The position numbers and the translations under genes were made by a program. A DNA stretch of 64,000 nucleotides from contig NW_020194684.1 of NCBI RefSeq assembly GCF_002865645.1, forward strand, positions 4,937,952 through 5,001,951, read 5' to 3'. Origin of the DNA: Hyaloscypha bicolor E. Taxonomy: Eukaryota; Ascomycota; Leotiomycetes; Helotiales; Hyaloscyphaceae. Under the pieces are notes generated by a model that saw nothing but the letters and a program-made list of their open reading frames with translations, did not search any database and had not been told where the DNA came from. Below, in pieces: positions 34,901-45,338 of this stretch (position 1 is the first letter of the stretch; every line of letters starts with the position of its first letter).

Positions 34901-35357
34901 GATTGTTTGCGCGCGAGAAAAATCTGCGGAGGATTCGTACGTGAGCTGCTTTATCTGTTGCGTGAAGTGGGGAGGGGTGGCTGGGCCGAGGCTGGCATGC
35001 GATGAGATGGCTTGGTGGTGAAAGCCAGATTTTGTGATTAAAGAGGTTGCTTGGGAAACGAAATGGTTCATATGAAGCTCCACGAAGAGAAGGAATTCCG
35101 GGCAGAGACGTGGTCTGTTGTTGATGGCAGAAGTGCGGCTGTCCACGACAAGAGCTTCATTTCGAGGTTGGATTAGCGTAGCCGCTAGCGCTGAAAGGGG
35201 AAGGAGAGCTTGGCTTTCCGGGGTGTCCGAAGGACCCTGAACTTATGACAGCTTGGGACCGAGGACTTGGCCACTCACAAAATCTTTTCAAATGTCCAAC
35301 TCAAAAGTTGCACAATTTGAACAGAATTCACAATAAGATCTTCAAAAGCACTCCAAA
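34901..35357. promoter_or_regulatory. Divergent promoter region, shr3 / SRPBCC gene
   Basis: 457 bp between diverging start codons. The minus-strand frame of exon 1 stays open upstream to 35146, but that is likely 5' UTR. Confidence 0.45.
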
Positions 35358-36007
35358 ATGGCCAGCACTCTCTTATGGGCGAGCTTTGCTGCCGCTGCCA
35401 TTGCCATCTTATTTCTGGTCGCTATTGTTCAGAATTCCGTGGATGAGAGAAGCATCATTGCTACTCCGAACATTCCGCGAGAAAACGGAATTCTCACATC
35501 CTTTGTGTCGATTAAGATCAAGGCTTCAGCGGAGGAGGTCTTCGCAGTGATGGCAAGTTTTAAGGACTATTCGACTGAGACTCCATTTTCTGCGTTCAAC
35601 TGGAAGAACGTGACCGCCGATGGAGTGCCCATGGTGGGCAGTACGGGAACTTTCAAGGTGAGAATACCCAAAGAGCCTGAGTACGTTGAAATCGGCTTAC
35701 AAATTCCTAGTTAACTGTCGATGGCTACGGGTCCCGCAAAATGCAAGCGGAATTGACCCTCCTGGATCGTCAAAGCAAAAGGCTTGCTGTTCTTACTACC
35801 TCATTCATCCCCTGGCTTTTGGCTTCTGAGCGAGTTCAAGAGGTCGTGCCCATAGAAGACCACTCTGGCTACTGCGAATACCGATCTTGGTGGACGCTTG
35901 AAGGGGTTGCTGCTTACTACTTGCTCTTGGCTGCCCAGGAAGACTTCTGTGAAAGTCAGAAACGCTCTGCAGCCGACCTCAAGGACTTCCTGGAGAGACG
36001 GAACTAG
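35358..36007 (+). CDS. Membrane-anchored SRPBCC (START/polyketide-cyclase-like) protein
   Basis: Exons 35358-35657 and 35711-36007 (198 aa). An N-terminal hydrophobic helix (LLWASFAAAAIAILFLVAIV) acts as a membrane anchor or signal. The rest fits the SRPBCC helix-grip fold: SFVSIKIKASAEEVFAVMASFKDYS at the start, a central TFKLTVDGYGSRKMQ across the splice, and a C-terminal segment (YRSWWTLEGVAAYYLL ... ADLKDFLERRN) as the long closing helix. The fold binds hydrophobic ligands; no catalytic residues can be assigned. A decayed relative of the same broad fold lies at 42090-42632. The intron has a GTGAGA donor and CCTAG acceptor. Confidence 0.75.
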
Positions 36008-37699
36008 ACCGTAAAATGGTTTATCTTGCCATTATTTCCCCATCGTTTGCCGCATTTTAATCACAAAGTCGAATGCACTCTTCTTCTGGCACAGGTGCAT
36101 TCAGTATCCAGGACAAACATCTTCACTCGCCCAGCCCATCATCATTACCGACGTCGCCAAAGCCCAAGTCCCACCATTCCTTAGCCGTACAATATGAGTT
36201 ATTTGGTAATTGTCGAATTACTAATGATTGTCATTCACCTTATCCTCAAGGAACATAGGCACAGTGTTCGAAAAGGATAGTGGTTACATACTATTCATCC
36301 ACAGGGCAACAAACCATTATACCCTCCACGAATCAAAAGAAGAAACACTCCAGGATAGCAAACTCTCCGGTTAAATTTCTCAAATGATATCCCCAACAGC
36401 AAAGCAAGAGAAGCCTCCGTTGAAGGACAGCCTTCACTGCCTTGTCTGCAGTTGTCGGGATGGGTTCAGGACCGCCTTGGTGGACATCTCTGGCTAGCTG
36501 TCCGGACTTCTCGTTAGCAGCATCAGCGCAGATAATGGTCCCCTCGCCAACTGGACGGATAAGGACTTCAGGCTGATAGTGGTCCGCACTACACATCATC
36601 ACCCAGATCGCCTTTCGAGGGGTCTATCGAGCTTTCCCTCTCGAAGCTCATCCATGTTTCGGGGTCGTGAGATGTGCCAATGGCAAGAAATTGGAGCTCG
36701 TGGCTTTCCCTGCGACTATTTTATTTCTACACATCGTCATGAGAATCCCGGGGGTCGTTATTGAAGGTAGATGGACGGTGTGAGCTGAGATTCAAGTGTG
36801 GCCGCGTGCGGTGGACCCTCCGGGTCTTTTCCCAAGGCTCAGGGGAAGCCAGGAGGTTCAGAAGGCTTGGGAGTCTGAAAAAATATGCTTTGCCTCAGCA
36901 AAGGTTTGGAGAGGGTTCAAAACTAGCATGGAACGTTGAAGATTCACAGGAGTACCGCATGAGAGAGAGAGAGAGGAAACCCACCCTTCTTCATTCACGG
37001 TTCAGTTGAACGGTGAAGAGGCTCGGCTCAGCTGGGCTCATTCAAGCCGGGGACTTCACACAACAGTGGTCACGAACGAGCAAGGCTACAACACATTGAT
37101 AAGCAAGTACCTCAAGTGACGGACTAGCCACCTTTCCTACAACTGGGTGAATCTCCTGGTCTGAAAACGTCCTTGAATAGAACAGATCAATTCAATCTAT
37201 CTACCTCCTCCTTCCATATTCTTGGTTCACGAGGAGCATTGACGAGATTGCACCAACTTTGACGATATTGCCTGTTCCTCAAGTTCTTTTAATCCAAAAG
37301 CCGCTGCCAGCTCGTCTGCCTTTCCAGATATTGAAAGCTTGGACCAGTGAGTCCTAGAAATCACGTACGCCGGTGGGTCATAGGTATAATTGAGTCAATC
37401 TAGACTCGCTATCACAAGTTTCATAAATTCAGATGGTGTGTAACAACCAAGAATCTGCAATTGATCAGAATTAGCGACAACTTGTATCTTTGTCCGAATA
37501 TCCCCTAAGCACAGAACTTGTTAAATTTTTTGCATAATCCGTTCCGCTCCTTATAACGAAAGCCAAATATGCACATTGAGAAAAATCCAACACCATTGAC
37601 CAGCAATCTAGGCATCATGATCCTCTTAACCAAAGGACGTAGCTCAGGAAACACGTCTCGGGGCTGCCTTCTTTTTTGAAATCATCTCCGGGTGCCGAG
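36008..37699. other. 1.7-kb intergenic region
   Basis: No supportable gene. The small minus-strand frame 36333-36602 (89 codons) has no recognised motif. A short GA dinucleotide run is near 36962. Confidence 0.45.
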
Positions 37700-38567
37700 G
37701 TAAGTGGTAACTGTAGTAACTTGACTCGTACGGATACAGATATTTCTTGCTCAAAGGGTCGATGAACCTCGGATTTTCACGGATAGAACTAGTGAAGGCG
37801 CGAACCAAGTCGGATGCAAATCCTTCTAGGGTGTCTAGTTCCTCCTGGAATCTAAGCGCCTCTTGTTACCGCCATTCCGGCCTCCGAGCTGCAAGGACCA
37901 TGCGTTTGACTTTACACAAACCTGGGCTATAAGATTCCTTAAAGTGTGTCCGTACGGAAGTTGAGCGGCAGTTCGAATGTGCTCCGGTAAAAGGGCTGTT
38001 CTTGATGAGAGCAGAGACTGGATTCCTTGAAGCACAGAATCAAAAGATCCCATAAAGAAGATGCGATCAGCAAACATAATGAAATCGATGTAAAGGTTCA
38101 ATTTGTCTCCTTTTGTTCGCTTTGGGTTGTCAATATTGAGGGTTCCGAAGTATAGCCATCTGAGATAGTCAGTATCAGGTCAAAACGTAAATTTGCCGTC
38201 TACTCACTGCAGTCATCTTCAAGGCCATGTCAGAGCATTCGGGGAGGCGGATTGTTCTTTTGGTTTCCTCGCGGGATCCCGAAGTAAAAGCTTTGTCAAA
38301 AAAGCTTCAATAATAGCAGAGGAGATTCTTTGGCTAGATGTGAGACTTCTCTTCCATTCCCACCAGCACCGTGACCTTGGGTCCTCGCCTCAATTGCTGA
38401 AGCATTCTTGGGGGGGGGAAATTAGTTCTTGCCTCTCTCAAAGTGAAGTAAGACTGATTGGAATTGTTCATCAAATGGGAGATCTTTAAGGAGTTTCTTG
38501 ACTTCAATTCCGCCTTGACTTTCATGGGGTCTGTTTCGTGGCTGGGTGCAGGCTCTGCTTCAGCCAT
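37700..38567 (-). pseudogene. BTB/POZ gene, decayed copy
   Basis: Reads as a relative of the intact BTB genes at 40860 and 51025. In order: KKLLKDLPFDEQFQS; after a splice, RGPKVTVLVGMEEKSHI; an in-frame TAG; PKNLLCYY; a TGA; then SFFDKAF. After an intron the frame resumes with RWLYFGTLNIDN, LSSRTALLPEHIRTAAQLPYGH and LIAQVCVK. The C-terminal box (LDTLEGFASDLVRAF ... FIDPLSK) sits in a further shifted frame. The ATG-bearing frame at the 5' end is also out of register with KKLLKD. Two nonsense codons and at least two frame breaks mean no full protein can be made. BTB domains mediate dimerisation and cullin-3 binding in live members. Confidence 0.85.
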
Positions 38568-39494
38568 CTCCTGACACTCGTCGTCATTCCAAAGCCGTAG
38601 CTTCTGCCTGGCATTGTTTCAGCGATCGATGCTTTCAGTAAGAGTTAGCTTCTGCAAGAGATGAAATAAAGGATCTGCACAACTCATAAAGTAGCAAGGT
38701 TGGGTTGAACGTGGAATTTGGAAGAAGGTTTGGCTGTCGAGTCGGAAGTTGGAAGGCGACCGTCATCGCTACGAAGTCGACGGCGTAGGGGAATATTAAA
38801 TGCTCACCTTCCAGAGTGAATATGAGAGGATAAAGGTGAGAGCGTAGAGTTGCCTTGAGAGCGCGAGAGTTCTCGGATAATTATTTAGACCCTTTTCATT
38901 ACCACTATCCACACAGTGCTTGCATAAAAGCTCATAAGCATAGAAGATATCATACAGTATCAACTCTCGGCGCACGCCAATCCCTTCAGCACGACTTCGA
39001 TCAACCGAAACTCGAGCAAGAAGACGCAACATGGAGAAGTATTGTAAGGGCTATAATGTGTTTTTTCGGGACCAGAGCTAATTCGAAAACAGTGTCATAC
39101 CTCTCGACCCTCTTAGAGAAAGCCGGTCTTGCCTTGCTTGCATGGAGGAATACTGAAATAGGAATACTCAGAGAGTCAATAGGGTTCGGCAATGTTTGAG
39201 TTGTCGATGATTCGATGTTGTGATTCGTTGACAAGGGGAAGGCAAGTTTTTGACATATTGATATGGGGAAGCGGGGTGTTGATAAGGGGAAGGAAGGTTC
39301 TCTCGTGCGGTCCCAGCAAACCCTCAGCTTAGCTCTCGGCACCCTTCTTCCTTTCCTTTGCAACCCACTGGCAAGTAATATTCCAGTATCAAGGAAGATT
39401 CAATTAACGTTCTCTGCTTACATTACGTTATTTCCCAATCGACTTTTGAAATTCCCTCCGCGATGCATGCTTTGCTGCTGCCGGTCGTAAGCAA
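38568..39494. other. Intergenic region containing the second 67-bp repeat copy
   Basis: Upstream flank of the BTB pseudogene. Apart from the repeat at 38891-38957 no gene is supported; frames on both strands here (38855-39199 +, 39001-39363 -) lack features. Confidence 0.4.
38891..38957. repeat. 67-bp perfect direct repeat, copy 2
   Basis: Identical to 34091-34157, exactly 4800 bp further on. The flanking bases differ on both sides (A versus C before, C versus T after), so the identity ends abruptly. Confidence 0.95.
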
Positions 39495-39995
39495 ATGCTG
39501 AACGCTGGTGGTAATATCTTGTTCCGATATAACCGGTTTCTCTTTACATATTTAGTATCCCTTACAAGATTCGTTGAGAAGATGAGCGGTGGTAGGATGG
39601 GAGAGTTTCTTGGAAGAATTATGGGATTGGAGGTCCGACTGGCCCAAGATTTCTTTCCACTGGAGAGAACTCTTTACATCACTTTTAACCTAGCTTCGGG
39701 CCTTCAGAAGCTGAGAACGCTTGATGTTTATCTTATTGGTTGGAAAGCAGGCGCATATGGTTTCTTAGATAGAGCCAGCGATTGGGAGAGAAAGATGCGC
39801 GAGTACCATTCAACGTCCTGGAAGCTCGGTAACCTGAAACCTATCACAATAACTGGGGTTGGTAGTAATATAGAGAAAGATGTCTTCGAGGAGCTACTTA
39901 AGGCTGAGGGCCGCACGCTAGTCATTTTGGGGATATCTGGATATGTGGTTACGGAGGAGTTTGGAGAGCGCAGATTGGAAAAGGCGCAGCTCTAA
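39495..39995 (+). CDS. Orphan ORF, possible C-terminal fragment of an F-box/2EXR-like protein
   Basis: Open frame of 166 codons from an ATG at 39495, extendable a little upstream without ATG (SLRDACFAAAGRKQ). The text NAGGNILFRYNRFLF followed by alternating hydrophobic strands (LERTLYITFNLASGLQKLRTLDVYL) resembles the middle of fungal F-box-like families (gene-dense repeats of L..L..L), but the usual N-terminal LPxEI box is not upstream on this strand. It may be a 5'-truncated remnant. No function is assigned. Confidence 0.4.
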   Translation: MLNAGGNILFRYNRFLFTYLVSLTRFVEKMSGGRMGEFLGRIMGLEVRLAQDFFPLERTLYITFNLASGLQKLRTLDVYLIGWKAGAYGFLDRASDWERKMREYHSTSWKLGNLKPITITGVGSNIEKDVFEELLKAEGRTLVILGISGYVVTEEFGERRLEKAQL

Positions 39996-40215
39996 TGGAT
40001 TGGATTTGGATTTGGGTTTTGATTTTGATTTGATAATCTGGGTTTGGTCTGCATCGTTGCTCGCTGGTAGAGACGTTGGACTTTGTGTTATTTGGAAGCC
40101 CTTGGTATTGATTACGCAGCCGGGTATTAGCTCAGAGACATTAGGCAAGCCTACACGCTTATGCAAGAGCATATAACACTTTCCCTCTATTACACTGTTT
40201 AATGCATGTTCTGTG

Positions 40216-40455
40216 TCATATCCATAATGTTTGATACATGAGGTATAAGGGATTCAAACCAGTCCATCTGAATCTTATACTAGCCCGTTCTTGCCTTTCT
40301 CGCCGTGACGGATATTCGCGCCCAGCAAGACCTGCGTCGATAACATCACCTTCGGCTACTAACAGTAACTTCAGGATATCATCCTTGATTTCAACGGGGA
40401 GGCCATTGAAGCAAGGCGGATGTTCATTGAAGAGGGTCGAGTTGGGTAATTATTT
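40216..40455 (-). pseudogene. Fragment resembling an F-box opening (LPVEIKDDIL)
   Basis: Minus-strand frame with FNGLPVEIKDDILKLLL, the typical LPxEI..IL start of fungal F-box-like proteins, ending at TLWI-stop. No ATG in frame and no partner exon could be found, so it looks like an isolated remnant. The call rests on one motif. Confidence 0.3.
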
Positions 40456-40859
40456 AGACTGCTCCCTCCGCACCGTCCTCAACAACAACAACCTCCGCCT
40501 CTCCTCCACTCCACTCCATCTCACCCCAAACAACGATCAACCACTGTCGAAGCGTGAGGGATCAAGGCCAACTGATTCTGCCGTCGTACTGCACTGCCCG
40601 AAGTCTTACTCCCATCTGACTCACATTACCAGGCAAGTACTTCACCTTTCGTCTCCCAAGTATCAAAAGCCATTGTGAGCTCCTGCCATTGTAGCAAACG
40701 ATTTAGGACATTGAGGTCCTTGTATTGTCCCAGATGGTTCGAGAACAATAAGGTCCTCGTGATTTCCGGCACAATGAACCAAATGGCCGTAGAACAGTGC
40801 TGACAATTAAAGCAGAAAATTCGATAAGCTGATCTCAGTTCGATCTCACACACTCCAAC

Positions 40860-41662
40860 ATGTCGCCCTCAACCGCATCGCCTCCTAAGCGTCAAGAAGC
40901 TGACAAGAAGACGTTGATGCGAGATCTGCCGGTGGACGAGTTTGTAAGGTCAGTAGCGTCGCCCTGTTTGCTGAGCATGGCTCTTAAATGTTCAATCTGA
41001 CACAGGGTAGCATGATCGATTACTACAAAGGATCCGAGGTTACGGTCACCGTGGAGAACAAGGAGTACAAGCTTCCCAAGCTGCTTGTTTGCCACAACTC
41101 AACTGTGTTCAACGCGGCCTTCAACGGAACATTCAAAGAAAGCGAAGAGCAGAAGATAACCCTTGACACCTCCACCGGCGTTTTCGAACTTGCGATCAAG
41201 TGGATGTACACTGGTCGACTGGGCCCTCAAGTTAAGACAATGAAGAACTCCGACTACTTAACTCAACTTCTGGAGTTTCTGACTTTATCCGACTTCCTCG
41301 GTTTGCTGGGCCCACTCGATCCTATCACTGAACAGATCCGTTCCATTCTTTCTAACCGTGCAAATCTTCGTTCCGAGCATCTTGACCGCGCCATGAAGCA
41401 GCTACCTGGCACACAGGCACGAGAAATCATACTCAAAGCCTGTGTCGGCCCATATCTGAAAAGTTTAGGATGGTCCTATGTCGACAGGGGAGCAGGAGCA
41501 ATTTCAGATTTCAGATTTAAGGAAAAGTTGAAGAATCTGGACGGATTTGCCGTAGAACTTTTCCAGCTCTTCGACGAGACAATGCGCAAGAAAGGAGATT
41601 GGACGTATGGCCAGAGCAGGGTCCAGGATCCAGCTACCGGCCAGTTCCTTTACTGCAAGTAG
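40860..41662 (+). CDS. BTB/POZ domain protein
   Basis: Exons 40860-40943 and 41006-41662 (246 aa, 62-bp intron with GTAAGG donor in phase 0). The N-terminal DLPVDEF precedes the BTB core: GSEVTVTVENKEYKLPKLLVCHNSTVFNAAF as separate strands and helices, FKESEEQKITL, and ELAIKWMYTGRLG. A family-specific C-terminal part follows (LSDFLGLLGPLDPITEQIRSIL, LRSEHLDRAMKQLPGTQAREIIL, LKNLDGFAVELF). BTB domains dimerise and often recruit substrates to cullin-3 ligases; no Kelch, MATH or zinc-finger partner domain is present here. It is the cleanest member of a four-copy local family (37700, 40860, 49840, 51025). An alternative short start at 40988 would lose the upstream exon. Confidence 0.85.
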
Positions 41663-42089
41663 TTTGTCACGGAAGATTCATTGCCACATAAGTGAGCGAA
41701 ATTGCAAGGCCGAAGGGAAGGGGATAACTACCAGTGGTCCGACAGTCTGCATTTCGCCAGACTTCCAATTGTTCGCCAGGGATGCGGAACAATGAATGGA
41801 CTGCATTACGGCTATTTGGGAAATGCATATAGTCGAGCAGAATGAATGTCATTAAACCGGGTTGATTTCTTTCCCTTTTCGCTAAAGTCAAATAGGGGGT
41901 GGAGTTCTGGAAGTCCAGAGCCAATCAAATCCATAAAAAGTGCAGGGAATGTATGGCTCGACATGTACGATGCGCGGTGCCGACATTACTCTGTGAGACT
42001 AAGTAGAGCAGAAAATTGGGATAAACCCCAAGAAAACCTTGAAATCCAAAATAAAAGACTACTTGCAATCTTCCTCTGCAACCCTCAAA
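41663..42089. other. Intergenic spacer
   Basis: 3' flank of the BTB gene and 5' flank of the SRPBCC remnant. No gene is recognised. Confidence 0.45.
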
Positions 42090-42632
42090 ATGTCAAATAT
42101 AATCAGCACTCAAATCGAAATTGCAGCTTCTCCCGAAGAAGTGCGGAACATCGTGAGTCCGCTCATCACTTCACGTCGAGACCCTAGCATACACCCCTTA
42201 CAGTTCTCCGACTAAGAGCACTAGAGTGATATAAAAAGTGACTTGATGCGCTCCGTCACGCGTCTCCCCACCGCCAGCGGACCACTCCAAGGATCCGTTA
42301 ATCTCAAGGGGATGCACCAGCAAACCAGCACAGAGGGAAGGAATTGAATACGTAAATAGAAATGGAAACCGACCAATGTAGTTTTGGGGATAGGAGAACA
42401 CGGGGACAGAGTTTAAATGGCGGGGTGATTTGCGGTATGTGATTTCTGGGGAACATTCCTTCCGTTTTGAAGCGAGCAAGGAGAATGTTGGATGGATTAC
42501 TTTCCATAATTATGAATTGCCGCTCAGACTTAATGCTCTCTTGGCGAAGAGTTTGAGGATTTCTGCACAGGCTTCAAGACGAGGGTTGAGCGTGTGCAGG
42601 AGGCAGGTGGCGTGGAGGAAGGATCGACTTGA
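42090..42632 (+). pseudogene. SRPBCC-fold protein, decayed copy
   Basis: Begins MSNIISTQIEIAASPEEVRNI with a GTGAGT donor right after, a standard SRPBCC first exon. After the acceptor the frame reads FSD-stop-EH-stop-SDIK, where intact members have the form FSDYxxWSDFIK. Downstream, WRGDLRYVISGEHSFRFEASKEN matches the family phrase around GDHSFRFE. The last helix (EEFEDFCTGFKTRVERVQEAGG) lies in another frame. Two early nonsense codons plus a frame change mean it is dead. It is adjacent to the intact BTB gene, in the same gene-decay zone. Confidence 0.75.
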
Positions 42633-44687
42633 ATGTGGTTTCGGCTTCTCTGTGGGGGTTTCGTTCGGGCCGGGATAGAAGAACTGGAAACAGTTCTTAT
42701 CGACGCTATGACTCGTAGCAGAAATGTGATACGCTTCGCAAGTGTGCTGTTTCCGGTGAGATGGCACTCCATTGCGGCCCAGGCAGCAGATGTTGGTGGT
42801 GACGGGAGAGGTCATGGCGGAGGGCTTTTGATCGGCTCGCCTCTGGATCGCCTAAATCATGGCCGCTTCCGTAAGCGAGGTGGGATTGAGCCCAAACTTA
42901 GAGACATTTCACCTACGCTTATTTTGCTTCGTTATCAACACACTCCTTCCAGAATTTCTCCTTTTCCAAACCCTGCTCCAACACGCCATAATTGTGATAC
43001 CATGAGAATACTCCCGAGAGCGCAAGCCGTGGCGTGCCCTCATCCTCTCCATCGGAAATCACAATCACGGTCTTCCCACAGACGATGTCACGCTCTTACG
43101 GAAGATGCTCACGCAATTTGTCCGCCATCCCAAAGTGCTGAACTGCCGCAGACTACCGGACTACCTGTTCGTGTGATATTCCAAGTCCAGCTGCATGTCT
43201 GGGGCCTCTTTGCAGGCAGGGGGTGGGCCTTGTTCCTGAGTGTGCACCTCCTGCCCCTTCTGCCTCTGTACAGTACAATGAAGCACTGATAGCCCCTCGC
43301 TCACGTCCAGCACCGCACCGCACCGCACAGCACAGCTTTGGATCCCGTGCTTAACTCCATCTGCGCAACACACTCTCCTCCGCTCTCCCCGCGACCAGTG
43401 GCAGTAAGCTTAGCACTGACTGGCCACCATTCGCCCATCCACCCGTGCGGCGGCGCCTCCATCCCTCAGGCGCTTCAAGCACTCCACCGCCGTCGCCATC
43501 AGTCCCGCACCGCCAGATTGCACAGGCTCTGCCAGGGCGTGGCAGTCCCCTTCCTCAAAGCTGGCGCTTAACATGCCTAAACTGCAGCCAATCAGCCCCG
43601 CCAATCGTGCGGTGCTGCACACCACACCGATCGCATCCCTGCGCGCCCCGTCCCAGCGAGCAAGTCAGCTGGATGGGACTGGCGCTTAACGACAGCCCCA
43701 GTCTTGCCCCCCATGCACGTCCCAGGATCTCGGGTGCTTGCGAGCCCGCAAGCCGTTAGTGGGTACTGGCTGCTTTTGTGCCCGTCCAAACATAGCACGC
43801 TAGCCATGGATTTTTGGATGGAGAACGAAAGCCGCGACTGGGCAGCGGAGCGGAAGTGCTTGCCAGAACTTAGGCTAGGAAATCGAGGTTTGTTGGTTGG
43901 GAGGGGAAGGGCTTGGGATTAAGGGATCCAACATGCTACAGCTGAGTTATGCTTATGAGCTTATGAGGATCTTGGGGTTGCGATCGGGGCTGCGTGGGTT
44001 AGAGGCATTCACCCATGTAAGGTACGCAGGACGTGAATAGCAAGGCCTGCATTATGGCTGGCCTCGACTCGGCCTGGCCGCCAGCCGGGCTCTGTTTGTT
44101 GACAGGTAAGTATTTCTCATTCTCGGTCTTAGATCTGGTTCACGGGTGGGGCTCAGATCCAGATCCCCGCGTGCAACAGTGTGCTTGATTACTTGTGTAA
44201 GATGTTTCAATTCATTTGCTTATTCTGGTATCACCATAATCCAAACCTCCCACGCCCCTTTCCCCAATACAATCCAATTCCGACCCTGATCCAAAAGAAC
44301 GCCCTGAACGCCCATAGCTGCACTCTCTCGCCATAAGGAAGTTATCCTCCAATCCTTTAAAATGGTCGATGGCATGACATGCCGAAAGTGGTCTTGCATT
44401 ACCTTACTACAACGATGCTCCAGGCGGTGCGCCGAGCAAGATAGCCTAACATGAAGCGTGACGTTTTTCCTCCTCTCCCTAACTTGAACTTTCTCGAGTT
44501 CTCGGGTGTTTTTTGTCCATGAACAAGAAGTGAAGACGTCAAGTCGTAAATATGTGTGTGGTGTGAAGTGAGAGATGTGACAAAGTAGATGACGAGATGG
44601 GGTGTGTAGATAGATGGTGACTGGGGATCCCGAGGAACATGAAAGAACGGAAACATTTTCTGAGAACTGGCTGACGATGTGAATCCA
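42633..44687. other. 2-kb intergenic region
   Basis: Contains long but unsupported frames (for example 42633-43289 + and 43445-43759 +) in C-rich sequence. No domain, intron structure or repeat is recognised. Confidence 0.45.
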
Positions 44688-45338
44688 CTACTCTATCTTC
44701 CTCCTCTTGCCCTTTGGCGCTGGGCTCATGCGCGGGGTATATGTGACTGTCCGTGTAACGATTTCTCTAACTGTCCGCGTACTCGATCGTGCTGATTTCG
44801 GTGACTTGATATCGAAGGAGTATCTTCCCTTGCTCTTGAGGTCCCAATCGTATGGTGATCGTGCACTTCGCGCGCTGAAGGGAGAGCGGAGGGTGTGGGC
44901 GGAGGTTGCGCTCAGTGGCGAGTCGGCACCAGTGAAAGCTGGTGATGGAGGTATCCTGAGCCGTCCCAGTCTTGACGATGATGGCGCAGACGCTGGGAAG
45001 ACAAAGTGATTGTTGGTAGAGGCGGAGGTAGGAGATTTATGGCTCTCGCAATTGCACGAGCAATCGCTGTGTTCGCTGGAGCCGGTTGAGGGAGCAGAGG
45101 TAGGCGTGGTTCTCCCGGACGACTTGTTGTCTGCAGTGACAGGACTCGCCATTTTCAGGAAGTCCGTATACGCTGTCGGAGGGGTGATTGGCGTCTTGAT
45201 GAAGTCCTCCTGCTTGATGATGAAGTCGGCATAGCCCGGCAGAGGTGATCTGCCAGAGAGAGCAGACAGCTCCGAGGGGAAGGTCGAAGTCATCGGCGTC
45301 TTGAGCTGCGCGAGCTTGGGCTTGGTAGAAGAAACCAT
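44688..45338 (-). CDS. Ser/Thr/Pro-rich protein of unknown function
   Basis: Single-exon frame; the first in-frame ATG at 45338 gives 216 aa (open upstream to 45407 without ATG). Low-complexity Ser/Pro-rich sequence contains two more conserved-looking segments, DFIKTPITPPTAYTDFLKM and RSPYDWDLKSKGRYSF, and ends with a basic tail (SPAPKGKRRKIE) that could be a nuclear localisation signal. A small Cys cluster (DCSCNCESH) is present. I recall the phrase PITPPxAYTxFL from conserved hypothetical proteins of filamentous ascomycetes. Likely a disordered nuclear protein; many SP/TP sites suggest phosphorylation. Function unknown. Confidence 0.75.
   Translation of the reverse strand: MVSSTKPKLAQLKTPMTSTFPSELSALSGRSPLPGYADFIIKQEDFIKTPITPPTAYTDFLKMASPVTADNKSSGRTTPTSAPSTGSSEHSDCSCNCESHKSPTSASTNNHFVFPASAPSSSRLGRLRIPPSPAFTGADSPLSATSAHTLRSPFSARSARSPYDWDLKSKGRYSFDIKSPKSARSSTRTVREIVTRTVTYTPRMSPAPKGKRRKIE

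Noticed and set aside
37600..37650. Possible tRNA (CGTAGCTCAGG resembles a D-arm)
   Set aside because: No matching T-arm or acceptor stem; the stretch lies at the tail of the BTB pseudogene.
40238..40678. 146-codon plus-strand frame
   Set aside because: Polar low-complexity sequence without motifs; the minus strand of the same DNA carries the F-box-like phrase, so this is probably a shadow.
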